The notes under the pieces: generated by a model
What the model was told of the DNA's origin: nothing
The model's input: the letters and a program-made list of their open reading frames with translations, nothing else
Databases searched by the model: none
Translations under genes and position numbers: made by a program
Assembly (NCBI GenBank): GCA_949752735.1
Contig: OX457050.1
Span: 39,843,553 to 39,907,552, forward strand
Direction: 5' to 3'
Source: Lumbricus terrestris
Lineage: Eukaryota > Annelida > Clitellata > Crassiclitellata > Lumbricidae
DNA length: 64,000 bases
Shown: positions 1 through 10,399 of the stretch, one piece after another
Numbering within the stretch: position 1 is the first letter of the stretch
Layout of the letters: each line of letters begins with the position of its first letter

Positions 1-3000
1 GTGGAGAGAGGAAAACCAGCGTTTCAACAAAGAAATCAAGGAAGACGATGTTTCATCTGCGGAAAAGGAAATCATATCTCGACCAATTGTTTCCATAAGC
101 ATAAAGCAGGGGCGATGGCAGTTAATGGATTTCGATCTGGGTCATCGCATGGAGGTTTTCAAAGACAAGAGCGAGAACAGGCAACTGTTTCGAGATCGGA
201 GGAGGTAGTCCCTTCGAGGGTGGAAAGACCGAATAGAGATGGAAATATATTGGAGTCGGAGTCGGCGCGTTGTTTCGAACATCGTGGAGGGACGGTGTTA
301 AATAACGAGGTGGAGTTGGTGTGCGGGTGCAGACTGCCGGTGGTAGCTTGTGCCGCACATGCATTGGAAAAGTCGATGCCGGTGACGGATGGGTTTTTGG
401 GTGACAGGAACGTTAGAGTTTTGAGGGACACCGGGTGTTCAACGGTCGTGGTTAAGACGGATTTGGTGAGAAAAGAACAATTCACGGGAGAAAAGGTGAC
501 TTGTGTGTTAATCGATGGGACAGTGCGGCGGACACCGGTTGCTGTGATTGATTTGACTACGCCCTATTTTAGGGGATCGGTAAAAGCGTTGTGCATGAAA
601 CAACCACTGTATGACGTGATTGTTGGTAATGTTCCGGGGGCGAGGAGTCCGGATCAAGTGCTCGATGACGCCAAGACGACGAAGGAAGCCAGGGGAGTGG
701 AATCAGTGGAAGAAAGTCAAGCCGTTGAAACGAGACAACAGAAAAAGGGAGTGAGGGTGCCTCCATTGATAGTAGCCAGGGAGATAGGAAGTGATGTGTC
801 AAAGGAAGAGCTGATGAAGATGCAGAAAGACGACGAAACATTGCATAATGTGTGGACAGAAGTGACGACAGGTGAAGAAAATGGTCGGTATGTTACGGTG
901 AACGAACTGGTTTATAAAAAAATGGAGGTTGGAGGAAGTCGGGATGGCTTGAGATTGGTGGTTCCGAAAGGGTTGAGGGTTCAGGTTATGAAATTGGCCC
1001 ATGAAGCTGTTTTCAGTGGCCATCAAGGTATCAAGAAAACGGTTGACCGCATAACAATGAGTTTTTGGTGGCCCGGGCTTCAGGGTGATGTGGCAAGGTT
1101 TTGTCAATCATGTGATGCCTGTCAACGTACGATTTCTAAAGGCAGAATACCGAAAGTTCCATTGGATAAAATGCCAATCATTGATACTCCGTTTGAACGA
1201 GTGGCAGTGGACCTGATTGGTCCCATTCGGCCTCCGTCTGAAAGAGGAAATCGTTACATCTTAACGGTTGTGGACTATGCCACAAGATATCCCGAGGCGA
1301 CACCTCTTAGAGAGATAACGACAGAGTCGGTTGCAGAAGCTCTACTTGAGATCTTTACCCGAATGGGCGTGCCTCGAGAGGTGTTGAGTGACCAGGGATC
1401 ACAGTTTGTGTCGGCGACCATGAAAGAAGTAGGACGATTGTTGTCGATTCGACAATTGGTGACGACTCCGTACCATCCGATGTGTAATGGCTTGGTCGAA
1501 AAGTTTAACGGGACTTTGAAATCGATGCTTCGGAAAATGTGCGCGGAAAGACCTAAAGACTGGGACCGGTATATTGCCGCGTTGCTCTTTGCTTATAGGG
1601 AGGTTCCTCAAGAGAGCCTTGGTTTCTCTCCGTTTGAGTTGTTGTATGGACGATCGGTCAGAGGACCAGTTTCAATTTTAAAGGAGTTGTGGACCAAGGA
1701 GGAATTACAGCCAGAGGTGAAGTTGACATATCAATATGTACTGGATTTAAGAAATAAATTGGAGGACACGTGTCAGCTGGCACAAGAGGAGCTTAGGAAG
1801 TCGCAGATGAAGCAACGGAAATACTACAACATCAAGGCAAGAAATAGAGCTTTTAAAGTAGGGGATAAGGTCTTGTTGCTGCTACCGACAAGTAGCAATA
1901 AGCTTCTCATGCAGTGGCAGGGACCCTTTGAGGTCGTGGAGCACGTGTTTGAACACGACTACAGGATACAACTTCCGAGTAGAGTGAGGACGGTACATGC
2001 GAATCTGATAAAACTTTATCACGAACGTGAAAAAGAGGATGTAGGGCAAGGTTTCGAGATCCTTAATGCCGCGGTCCTCGAGTCGGATGACGAAGATGGA
2101 GAACCACTCATGACTTTGGGGCCAAAGAGAGGTACCGAGACGTATCGGGACGTTAAAATTGATCCGGACTTACCAGAAGAAGAGAAGGATGAAGTGATGA
2201 AATTGCTGTACACTTACCGGGATATTTTCACGGACGTTCCAAAAGTTACCAATTTGGGAAAACATGAAATTAAGTTGACGACGGATAACCCTGTTCAAAG
2301 CAAGGCTTATGTTTTACCGTATGCCATGAGAGATGTGGTAGAGAAGGAATTGGATGAGATGATGGAGTTGGGGGTGATCGAGCCATCGCAAGCCCCCTAT
2401 GCCTCCCCTATGGTGTTGGTGAAAAAACCCGATGGAAGTACCCGGGTGTGTATAGATTTTCGAAAATTGAATAACGTCACGATTTTTGATCCGGAACCGA
2501 TGCCAAATGCCGGGGAGATTTTTGCTGGGTTGGCAGAAGACCGGGTCTTTTCAAAATTTGACCTAAGCAAAGGTTATTGGCAAGTAGCAATGGGAGAAAA
2601 GGATAAAGATTTGACTACCTTCATTACCCATAAGGGTCTTTTCCGGTTCCGGGTCATGCCTTTTGGTCTTGTAAATGCTCCCGCTACATTTTCAAGAATT
2701 ATGCGAAGATTGTTGCAAGGGTTAACGGGCTTAAATAACTACCTTGATGATGTGTTATGTCATACGAAAGACTGGAAGGAGCATCTGTCTGCGTTGAAGG
2801 GGTTCTTTGAGCGTGTGCGGGGGGCTAATTTGGTGCTACGACCTTCAAAGTGTGAGATTGGGAGGACATGGATTGGGTTTTTGGGACACAGAGTGGGAAA
2901 AAACACTTTGGAACCTAATCCGGAATTGGTCAATAAAATCCTTTCGGCTGGTAGACCCCTAACAAAAAAACAGCTGCAGTCCTTTTTAGGTCTGGTGGGA

Positions 3001-3552
3001 TACTATCGGAAATTCATTCCAAATTTTGCGGCCATCGCTGTTCCACTGACCGATTTAATCAGGAAAGGGACGCCTAATAAGCTTGAGTGGGGCTTGGCTC
3101 AAAACAGGGCATTTGGGACTTTGAGGTATTTTGTGGCCCATCCTCCTATCTTGCAGTTGCCTGATTTCAGCCGGGGATTTATTTTACAGACAGATGCTTG
3201 TAATGAAGGAATTGGTGGGGTCCTGATTTAGGAGGGAGACGAGGGATTTAAACATCCAGTGGCTTTTATTAGCAGGAAATTGCTCCCAAGGGAGGTAAGG
3301 TTTTCTACCATTGAAAAAGAGTGTCTCGCAATTGTTTGGGGGATAACAAAGTTCCAGGAATTTCTGTATGGTCGTCATTTTATCCTGGAGACGGATCATC
3401 AGCCTCTTCAATATTTGGGAAAGTCCCAGTACCAAAATGGGCGATTAATGAGGTGGGCCCTCTCATTGCAGCCTTATCGCTTTACAATCAGAGCGATAAA
3501 GGGGAAGGATAACATTGGAGCTGATTATTTGAGTCGTAGTGTTTGTACGTAA
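1..3552 (+). pseudogene. Gmr1-like gag-pol polyprotein (PR-IN-RT-RH), one nonsense codon
   Basis: The frame is open at the window edge, so the true start is upstream. A CCHC zinc knuckle (C17, C20, H25, C30) marks the end of gag. An aspartic protease motif D-T-G follows at 143-145. The integrase H2C2 zinc domain spans about 334-374, and its catalytic core has D404, D464 and E500. A chromodomain-free C-terminal part then leads into reverse transcriptase with YLDD at 914-917, and into RNase H. A TAG codon at 3229-3231 stops translation inside RNase H. The same frame continues without another stop to 3552 and holds the rest of RNase H (TDHQPL motif). A single C-to-T change could explain the stop; the copy otherwise looks well preserved. 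The product would be the replication enzymes of the element and, as it stands, would lack complete RNase H. Confidence 0.85.
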
Positions 3553-3785
3553 GATATTTTTTAATTAAGTTAACAAAGGACAGATATAAAAAGTGTCTGT
3601 TTTTATGTTAGGAGGTTGATTTGATTATTAGTGCTTTACAAATTGTCTACATCTTGTGTTTATACGATTTTTGTTTGATCTGAGGTGCATAATTATGTGT
3701 TGTGAAAATAGTTAAGTTGTCTCTTCGTAGGAAAAGCACTAAAGAAGTGAAATTTATTTAAGTGTATCGGAAAGTGTACCGATTG

Positions 3786-4045
3786 TATTCAATTGTGATT
3801 GTTAGTTAAAGTAGAAGCAGTTAGTGAGTAATCAGATGTGATTGTTAGTTAAGCCATAAGTAGTTATTGAGAAATCTGATGTGAATATTAGTCAAATGTA
3901 GAAGCAGTATTGAGAAAACAGGTGTGATAAAGTAAAAGTAGTTGTTGAGAAATCTGAGGTGACTATTAGTTAACGTCGAAGCAGTTATTGAGTAATCGGA
4001 TGTGATTGTTAGTTCAAGAGGAAGTAGTTATTGAGGAATCGGGCA
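3786..4045 (+). repeat. Degenerate ~50-bp tandem repeats between pol and 3' LTR
   Basis: Five or so imperfect units share GATTGTTAGTTAA, AGAAGCAGTTATTGAG and ATCTGATGTG. They lie between the end of RNase H and the purine tract, so they are part of the element's 3' non-coding region. No reading frame of note is present from 3553 to 4112. Confidence 0.6.
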
Positions 4046-4112
4046 GGATATGTATTAAAGAATAAGTAGATGTCGAGAGAATTTGATGTCTCTCTTGGAA
4101 AAGAGGGAGGAG

Positions 4113-4847
4113 TGTAGCGGATAGAAATATAGCGCTACAACAAACGCAGTTGAGTCGCCCGAAGGTCAAGCGTACGTGAGCGTAGCCTACGTGACCAGAA
4201 GAAGGGATGAGCAAAGTTAGGCCTACAAGGGGGCGTTGTTGAGAGGAGTCCAGTTGACAAGAAGGATCTGCTGGAGTTCAGTCGACAAGAAGAATCTGCT
4301 GGAGTGAAGTTGAGCAGACATTCAGGCTAGGGAGAAGTAAGTGAATGTTATTTGCATTTAATGAAGCAAGTAAATGAATGATATTTGAATTTGATGAATT
4401 ATAGATATTATGTATATATATGATATTAGTTGTAGTGAAGAGTGTACTGACATATTATATTGGAACAATGTGAATTTAAACTAATTGACAAAGGAAATGG
4501 TAGAGGGGAATACTGTGCAATTAGTTATTGAAGTTGCGTCATTTATATGGATAGACTTATGAACAATAGGTGATATTTGCGATATAGGCCTATGGACGAT
4601 AGGTGATAGTTAATAGTGAATCTTCTTAGTTATTGAAGTTGTGTCATTTATATGGATAGACTTATGAACAATAGGTGATATTTGCGATATAGACCTATGG
4701 ACTATAGGTGATAGTTAATAGTGAATTTTCTTATATAATGTGCTTGTAGACCCTAGCGGTCGGTGTTGGTAAAGAAAAAGACAACGCTGAAAAGAAAAGA
4801 CGAGTGTTGAATCATTTTAATATTTTACAACTCGTCACATTAACACA
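4113..4847 (+). repeat. 3' LTR of the Gmr1-like element
   Basis: It starts TGTAGCGG directly after the purine tract GAAAAGAGGGAGGAG and appears to end ...TTAACACA at about 4847, giving TG...CA ends and about 735 bp. The partner LTR is outside the window, so the right boundary is an estimate. A 105-bp internal tandem duplication (4522-4626 and 4627-4731, with a few differences) sits in the middle of the LTR. Confidence 0.6.
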
Positions 4848-4874
4848 TCAGCCATCATCAATTCCACATTTTAT

Positions 4875-6422
4875 TTGTACGAAAATAGTGAAAACATTTC
4901 GAAAACGGACGTTCTCCTGCAATGTATCTCAATAGCATTCTGGACAAAAAGTGTGGCTAAGTTTCAAACTGCAAAACAGATAATAAGAACATCACAGGAT
5001 TCCATGTACAAACAGTTCACGAAAAATATGCCAGCCGAGAAGTTAGAGCAATTTAATAGCTACCGTTCAGCTCAAAATGATGACGCCAAACTATTGAGAT
5101 TCATTCACCTTCACAATAAGGAAGGGAAGATTGGTCCAGTGTCAGTTATTGGCATTCTGGCAGAATTACATGGAGCGCTTGACGAAGGACAGAGCATCCA
5201 GATTAATTCAGATGGAACGATTAATATTGGAGCTGCAAACTTTTCAATTGACATGCTGAATAAAGTACCAGAAAACGTAAGACTGGTTTACTTTAATATC
5301 CTGGCCTGTTTAGCGAGTAGCAGTGGTCAAGACATCGACGTTCTCCGGGAAATCAACACCAACTTGAAGACTTACATGAATGTTCACATTGCGGAAGCCA
5401 TTGTCCATGTATCAGCAAGGTTTAACATGGCACCGAAAGATGTCATGAAGGAGATGATTAATTTCTGGCGTGAAATTCAGAATAGCAGAGGAGCCAATTC
5501 GATGCCTCGCATGGAATTAACAGATGAAGGAAACTTGATCATTGGAAATGGGAATTCCTTTAGGTTGAATCAGATTGCACAGCTCACAAATCCCGAGTGC
5601 GTTCTAGCAATTAATCGAATGTCCACTTTATCCCCTTCGGCAACCACAACGTTCAGCCAACTTCGCACTCTTGTTGGAGATGAAATGGTGCTGTTGACGT
5701 GGATTGGACGTGCTCCAGATGCAGTGGGTACCAATATTGTGCCCAACATGTTGACGCTCTATAACAATGGCCTTGGCACAGTCTGCCCATTTAATCTGTT
5801 AAATGAAGGTCACGTTATGGTATCCCTCAACAACCATTTACGTGTTAGCATCAGTAACTTGTTGAGTAAACAACCCACTGACCAGTCGAACATATTTGCA
5901 CAAGTTAAAACGTTGCCCTCTGATTGCAATAGTGACGAACTCGTAGGCAAGTATGAATCTGTAAATAAGTTGGGCGTTGAAAAGTTCAGATTTTGCTTCG
6001 AATTTCAACGTTCTGAGGCTGCGAACTGGTTTCCTGAAGAAACACGCAAACTTTGTAAGCAACCGCATGAGCAAGATCGCCTTTTCACGATGATGACGAG
6101 AGCTTCTGAATACGAGCCACTGGCGAGGAATTCGAATAATGAAGTTGTTAAGTTCGCCGTGTGGATGAGACCCGAGACTGTAAGTGAGTTTGCATCCTAC
6201 ATGGAATTCTGTTTATGTTGCATTGATGATGAAAAACAGAACGCTTCCAAACTAATTGTCAATGGGAAATTCGAAGGCCAACAAATTGGAAATGTTACTG
6301 AATTCAAAGGTAAGCGAAATATTATTGCTCAATTCAATCATTCATTCGGACATTTATATAGCGCTTCTTCAAGAAAAACTACTCAGAGGCGCTCCCGACT
6401 CCAGCGCGCCCAAAAAGAATAG
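4875..6422 (+). CDS. Unrecognised 515-codon frame, probably one large exon
   Basis: I do not recognise this protein. It is soluble-looking, with no signal peptide, membrane segment or zinc-binding cluster. A weak motif seems to recur three times: a hydrophobic pair, an acidic residue plus G, then alternating hydrophobics (about residues 108-128, 214-235 and 307-327). A strong splice-donor match (AAAG|GTAAGC) lies at 6309/6310, about residue 478. After 6350 the frame runs into the 3' end of a LINE, so the last ~28 codons are not original. The real exon therefore probably ends at 6309. A possible acceptor (TTTATTTGTACGAAAATAG) lies just upstream at about 4887. The Gmr1-like LTR ends only 28 bases before the first ATG. 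It could be a host exon or part of another mobile element. Confidence 0.45.
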   Translation: MYENSENISKTDVLLQCISIAFWTKSVAKFQTAKQIIRTSQDSMYKQFTKNMPAEKLEQFNSYRSAQNDDAKLLRFIHLHNKEGKIGPVSVIGILAELHGALDEGQSIQINSDGTINIGAANFSIDMLNKVPENVRLVYFNILACLASSSGQDIDVLREINTNLKTYMNVHIAEAIVHVSARFNMAPKDVMKEMINFWREIQNSRGANSMPRMELTDEGNLIIGNGNSFRLNQIAQLTNPECVLAINRMSTLSPSATTTFSQLRTLVGDEMVLLTWIGRAPDAVGTNIVPNMLTLYNNGLGTVCPFNLLNEGHVMVSLNNHLRVSISNLLSKQPTDQSNIFAQVKTLPSDCNSDELVGKYESVNKLGVEKFRFCFEFQRSEAANWFPEETRKLCKQPHEQDRLFTMMTRASEYEPLARNSNNEVVKFAVWMRPETVSEFASYMEFCLCCIDDEKQNASKLIVNGKFEGQQIGNVTEFKGKRNIIAQFNHSFGHLYSASSRKTTQRRSRLQRAQKE

Positions 6423-7145
6423 TTTTAAGTTTAGTAAGGAAGGATCCTGGTAGAGTCCCAGGGTGTAGGCGTAGCTCAAAAGGAAGGCCATTCCAGACCA
6501 CTGGTCCAACCACAGAAAAGGCTCGATTCTTCATGGTAGTAGTACGAGCAAAAGGAACTAAGAGGACTCCCTTATCAGCAGAGCGTAGCTTACGACGTCC
6601 TTGGATACCCAATGTAGAGCTGCATAGCTCTCTGAGGTAAATTGGGGCGAGGCCCTGACACCATCGCCATACCAATGCAGCTACCATGAACAGTTACTCA
6701 ATACGCTGGCGAATAGGGAGCTAGTGAAGTACCTCAAGCATGTAGTTTGAGACATGTCCATATTTAGGGATTTTCCCAATTAGGCGCGCAGCAGAGCGCA
6801 ACACCCGGTCAAGACAAGTCAATCTGCTGGATGGGAGGCCAATGTACAGCGAAGAGCAATAGTCGATGCGAGATGTAACAAAGGAATGCACTAAAGTAAG
6901 AGTAGCAGCAGACGTAAGAGAACGGATGACAGTGCGAAGCTGGCGCAGCTGATAATAGCAGTCTCGAGCAAGACGGTGAAGTTGAGGAGCAAAAGTGAGT
7001 TCTTGGTCAAGTTGGACACCGAGGTCATGAACCGTGGTTGCAAAGACAAAGCCAGGAAATTCAGATGCAAGAGAAAATAGATCAAGCTTGGCAAGCTGCT
7101 GCCGTGTGCCCAACCAAATAAATTTTGTCTTAGATGGGTTCAAGC
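6352..7145 (-). pseudogene. L2/CR1-like LINE, 3' end with RT C-terminal region, 5'-truncated
   Basis: On the minus strand, 7145 to about 6725 encodes the end of a LINE reverse transcriptase: LNPSKTKFIWLGTRQQ, then LGVQLDQELTF, CYYQLRQLR, SRIDYCSSLY and SAARLIGKIPKYGH. The frame breaks near 6720 and resumes at 6379-6687 with the usual LINE tail (RRKLRSADKG, FSVVGPVVWNGLPFELR, FLTKLKTILF). The 3' end carries TTTATATAGCGCTTCTTCAAG, which recurs at five other places in this window as the 3' end of the same LINE group. It is non-functional, being both frameshifted and truncated. The homology resumes beyond the inserted element at 7779-7822 (minus-strand NSNRLRLN), which shows the LINE was here before that insertion. 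Confidence 0.8.
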
Positions 7146-7778
7146 GGTTCCACGACAACTGGTTCACCGACAACTGGTTCACCGACAACTCGTTCACCGA
7201 CAATAATTATTGGTTCACGGCAATATTATTGGAGCTGGATTGATGAAGATATTCTTGCTCAAATTGGAGCTGATTGACGAAAATATTCGTGCAAAAATAG
7301 AAGCTGGATTGATCAAAATGTCATCGCTTAAATTGGAGCCGGATTGATAAAAATGTTATTGATTAAATTGGAACTGAATTGATGAAAATATTCTTGCTTG
7401 AATAGGAGCTGGATTGATGAAAATGTTGATGCGTAAATCGGAGCTGGATGCATGGAAGTATATTGTGTTTAAATAGGCGCTGGATCGATGAAATGAATGC
7501 TTCAGAAATGGAGGCTGGATGAATGTTTTTCTGGCTAAAATAGAAGCTGGACTGATGAAATGAATGCTTGAGAGATGGAAGCTTGACCAAGGTCCCTTTG
7601 TAGCTTAAATAGAAGCTGGATTTGTTAAAAGATCGATTAAGAAATGGAAGCTGGATGAATGTATTTTATTGCTGAAATAGAAGCGGATTGATTGTCGTAA
7701 ACCAGTTGTCGGTGAACGAATTGTCAGTGAACCACTTGTCGGTGAACCAGTTGTCGGTGAACCAGTTGTCGTGACACC
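7146..7778. mobile_element. Foldback-type element with 15-mer tandem termini, inserted in the LINE
   Basis: Both ends consist of tandem 15-mers of the type ACAACTGGTTCACCG (left, 7154-7215) and the reverse complement (right, 7693-7772). The outer ends are GGTTCCACGACAACTGG and the complement of GGTGTCACGACAACTGG. A perfect 9-bp direct repeat GGTTCAAGC flanks the element (7137-7145 and 7779-7787). Removing the element rejoins the LINE codons for NRLRLN|PSKT. The interior (7235-7690) is the AGAAGCTGGATTGATGAA minisatellite in plus orientation, with no coding capacity. Type and target-duplication length agree with a Merlin-related non-autonomous element. Confidence 0.8.
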
Positions 7779-7787
7779 GGTTCAAGC

Positions 7788-9148
7788 GTAGTCTATTGGA
7801 ATTCTGAAGTCATAGTGAAATGTGATATTATTTTACATTGAAATCTACAAGTGACGTTCATTTTTACGCGGAAATTTAAAAAAGGTTTGAAAGTTTAAAC
7901 ACCTGTGACGTTTGCAAACATGAAATTTTTTAAAGTGAAACTTTCAGGGATTGTTGGAAATTCATTCTCCTGTAAATTGGATAATTTTCGCAGAAACATT
8001 TATATCGGTTGCGAAGATAGGCTATAGAACCAACATTTTATCCGGTGGGACTTTTTTGGAGCCACCCTGTTACATCTCTTTGCTGCTGGACCGTTCACAT
8101 TTTCTATGAGTAGCTCTGATGTGAGAAGCGAGTTACAAATGAACCGGTCCCGGTCATACTTTTATTAGATTAGATTATATATTATTTTGTGACTAAATGT
8201 CTCATGTGAGGAAATAGGGTCCCATTTATACAGCGCCAATGTGACATCGATTATAAGTTAACTGCGTGTATGGTTATGAGAGTATATGTATGTATGAGTG
8301 TGAGTAATATGTGTGAGAACTGAGCCCTGCTTAAGTAGGCCCAGCTGCAAGTGGAGAACTTAGACCTGATTTAATGGACTACGTTGACGAAGAGAGAACT
8401 TGGACCTGCATTGGAGGCCTCGGCGTCTTTACACGTCGATGGCGTGGCATACGGACAGAAACACAGGCACAGATTTTAGTGGGATGCAAGCAGACAACGA
8501 GAGATACACCATGAAATCGACAGAGCTGAGGGAAGAGAGTATAAAAGAGAGCGACGCCTGTTGCTATGGGCCAGTTTGTCGTCTTCCAGTTGCTGTCGCT
8601 AGTTGCGAGGTTGAGAGTTGCAGTTTCCGTGTGCAAGGACGATGTAACGTAGAGAAGATAAAGGCCCGTATCTGAGGACGATTGTCCAGATCCGATAACA
8701 AGCGTCGAGTTATAATAGAGAAGTTTGCGAAGCGATAAGTCTCGACTACGAAGAGAGCAGCGGCGAATGACGAGAAGTGAATCGACCGCTCGACCAAGAA
8801 TTGACGACAAGAATCGAAGGACGTTGAGGAGGAATTCGAGTCTACAGCAGATTGCGATTCTATGATTTCACGGAAGGAAGGAAGAGACACGGACGACGGA
8901 ATCCAGTGAGGACATATAGGTGAAGGAAGGACTGACACGAGCGATCCGACAGGCAGGTCTTATTATTGTTGTCATAGTGGGGAAAACCCAGGCGTGAAAT
9001 TAACCCATATCAGCTGTTGCCGTGAGCTAGACTAAGCAGAGTGAAAGAGTGAATGTTATATTAGATTCTATGATTATATAGCGCTATTTTGTATACTGAT
9101 TGTGTGAATTGACTGTATTAAAGAGATAGTTACGGCTATTAAACGAGA
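7788..9148 (+). other. Non-coding stretch upstream of the coiled-coil ORF, with a TATA-like box
   Basis: No convincing gene is seen here. A TATAAAAG box lies at 8540-8547, about 600 bases before the next ORF's ATG, in a context like that of an LTR or a TATA promoter. The section from about 8060 (TGTTACATC) to 8990 could be an LTR plus leader of a retroelement, but I found no matching partner LTR downstream. Confidence 0.3.
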
Positions 9149-10147
9149 ATGTCTCGACTTTCTGTAAGTAATGACGAAGACGAGAATGAGAGTAGAACTG
9201 GACGGGAAGAAAGGGACGGACAGCGATCCTTAGCCCTAGATTCTGGACTGATGGCCATGTTATCTAGCATAAACCAAACGCTTTCCAGTGTGAACGACAG
9301 ACAGCGACTGATAGATGACCGGGTTAGAAGGATGGACGAAGGTCAGCGACTGATAGATGACCGGGTTAGAAGGATGGATGATCGAATACGAGGAGTGGAC
9401 GAAGGACTACATGAAATGTCAGACAGACAAAGACTGTTGGAAGAAAGACTTACGGAGATGTCCAACGAGACCGACGTAGTATTTGCAGACCCAGATGAGA
9501 CGAGAGGAAGGTGCGCGACATGGACATTAGGGATGGACCATAGGCGAACGGGTTGGCAGGACGAAGTAGAGGAGAGGAGAGAAATCCGGCAGGAAGATGA
9601 AGTAAGGGGCCAGGACGTGGGGGCCTCAAGAATGGAAGAGGAGGAGGAGACAAGGACGAACCCAGGTAGTGAAGGGAAAACTATTGAAGAGCACTGCTCT
9701 TCCGCGCCAACGGCTCGGCCGATACCTCGAACGGAGGAAGAGAAGGGAACCAGTACAGATGCTATGCCAGATAGCCGGAGAAGTGCTAGGTTGATGAATA
9801 AGCCTAGGCCCGACTATGTACAACTGGATAGGCAGGGGTTCCCCTCCCGGGCCGGTTACTCCGCTGACGTAAGGGAAGGGAGTAGGGAGAGAGATGAAGA
9901 GAGGGCCTCGATGGTAAGATCCGAGGGGGTATCCAAACAACCGGGGGTAGCGCCCCAGTTGGCCCTCTCGGGGACGACAACAACGTTCAATAGGGGCCAA
10001 CCCCTTTTTGGGTCGGGCGATGGGATGGCAGACTGGGGAGAGATAGAGGACGGACGCATGGGGATCCCTCCCAGTGGTGCCAGACCAGGCGTGCCCCGAC
10101 TAAAAAGGGGGGAACGTTACACTCATAGCCGACTTTTCTTCACGTAG
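9149..10147 (+). CDS. Coiled-coil, gag-like ORF of unknown function (332 aa)
   Basis: The frame opens with an ATG after a long leader. Residues ~35-105 form a strongly predicted coiled coil with a tandem ~16-residue repeat (QRLIDDRVRRMDE, twice) and related degenerate units. The rest is highly charged and low in complexity, rich in Glu, Arg and Asp. A segment near residue 210 (RRSARLMNKPRPDYVQL) resembles the basic tail found near the ends of retroelement polyproteins. A purine tract AAAAAGGGGGGAACG at 10104-10118, near the 3' end of the frame, resembles a retroelement polypurine tract. Together these suggest a structural (gag-like) protein of a non-autonomous LTR element. No zinc knuckle, protease or RT is present, and the identification is an inference. 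A host coiled-coil gene is the alternative. Confidence 0.4.
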   Translation: MSRLSVSNDEDENESRTGREERDGQRSLALDSGLMAMLSSINQTLSSVNDRQRLIDDRVRRMDEGQRLIDDRVRRMDDRIRGVDEGLHEMSDRQRLLEERLTEMSNETDVVFADPDETRGRCATWTLGMDHRRTGWQDEVEERREIRQEDEVRGQDVGASRMEEEEETRTNPGSEGKTIEEHCSSAPTARPIPRTEEEKGTSTDAMPDSRRSARLMNKPRPDYVQLDRQGFPSRAGYSADVREGSRERDEERASMVRSEGVSKQPGVAPQLALSGTTTTFNRGQPLFGSGDGMADWGEIEDGRMGIPPSGARPGVPRLKRGERYTHSRLFFT

Positions 10148-10399
10148 GTCTAAGTTACATTATTATACGCAGGCTATGTAACGCTGCTTCCAGTTAGGCT
10201 AGTCTAGTTAGACATTGTCCGCAGCGGTTTAGGGGAGCAGAATCGCGACATAGCTTTATCTTATCACGGCATTTAATCGATCCTACGATCGTCGTGTCTT
10301 GTGTGCTGTGGCCTAAGCGTTGTTGCAAAAATACATTTTATGCACATTAACTATGCATAAAAATGGTTTCAATGATTTTTAATACGTTATAATGCAATA

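Larger units (their letters stand above)
1..4847 (+). mobile_element. Gmr1-like LTR retrotransposon, 5'-truncated by the window edge
   Basis: The window opens inside an LTR retroelement. In order it holds a gag zinc knuckle, protease, integrase, reverse transcriptase, RNase H, a 550-base non-coding stretch, a purine-rich tract at about 4097-4112 and one LTR. The 5' LTR and most of gag lie upstream of base 1. Integrase before reverse transcriptase is the Ty1/copia order, yet every domain is Ty3/gypsy in type. That combination defines the Gmr1 clade. The target-site duplication cannot be checked because the 5' end is missing. Confidence 0.85.

Noticed and set aside
1..3. GTG as a translation start of the retroelement polyprotein
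   Set aside because: The frame is simply cut by the window edge; eukaryotic retroelements do not normally start at GTG.
3259..3552. Separate 97-codon gene after the polyprotein
   Set aside because: It is the remainder of RNase H in the same frame beyond the stop codon, not an independent gene.
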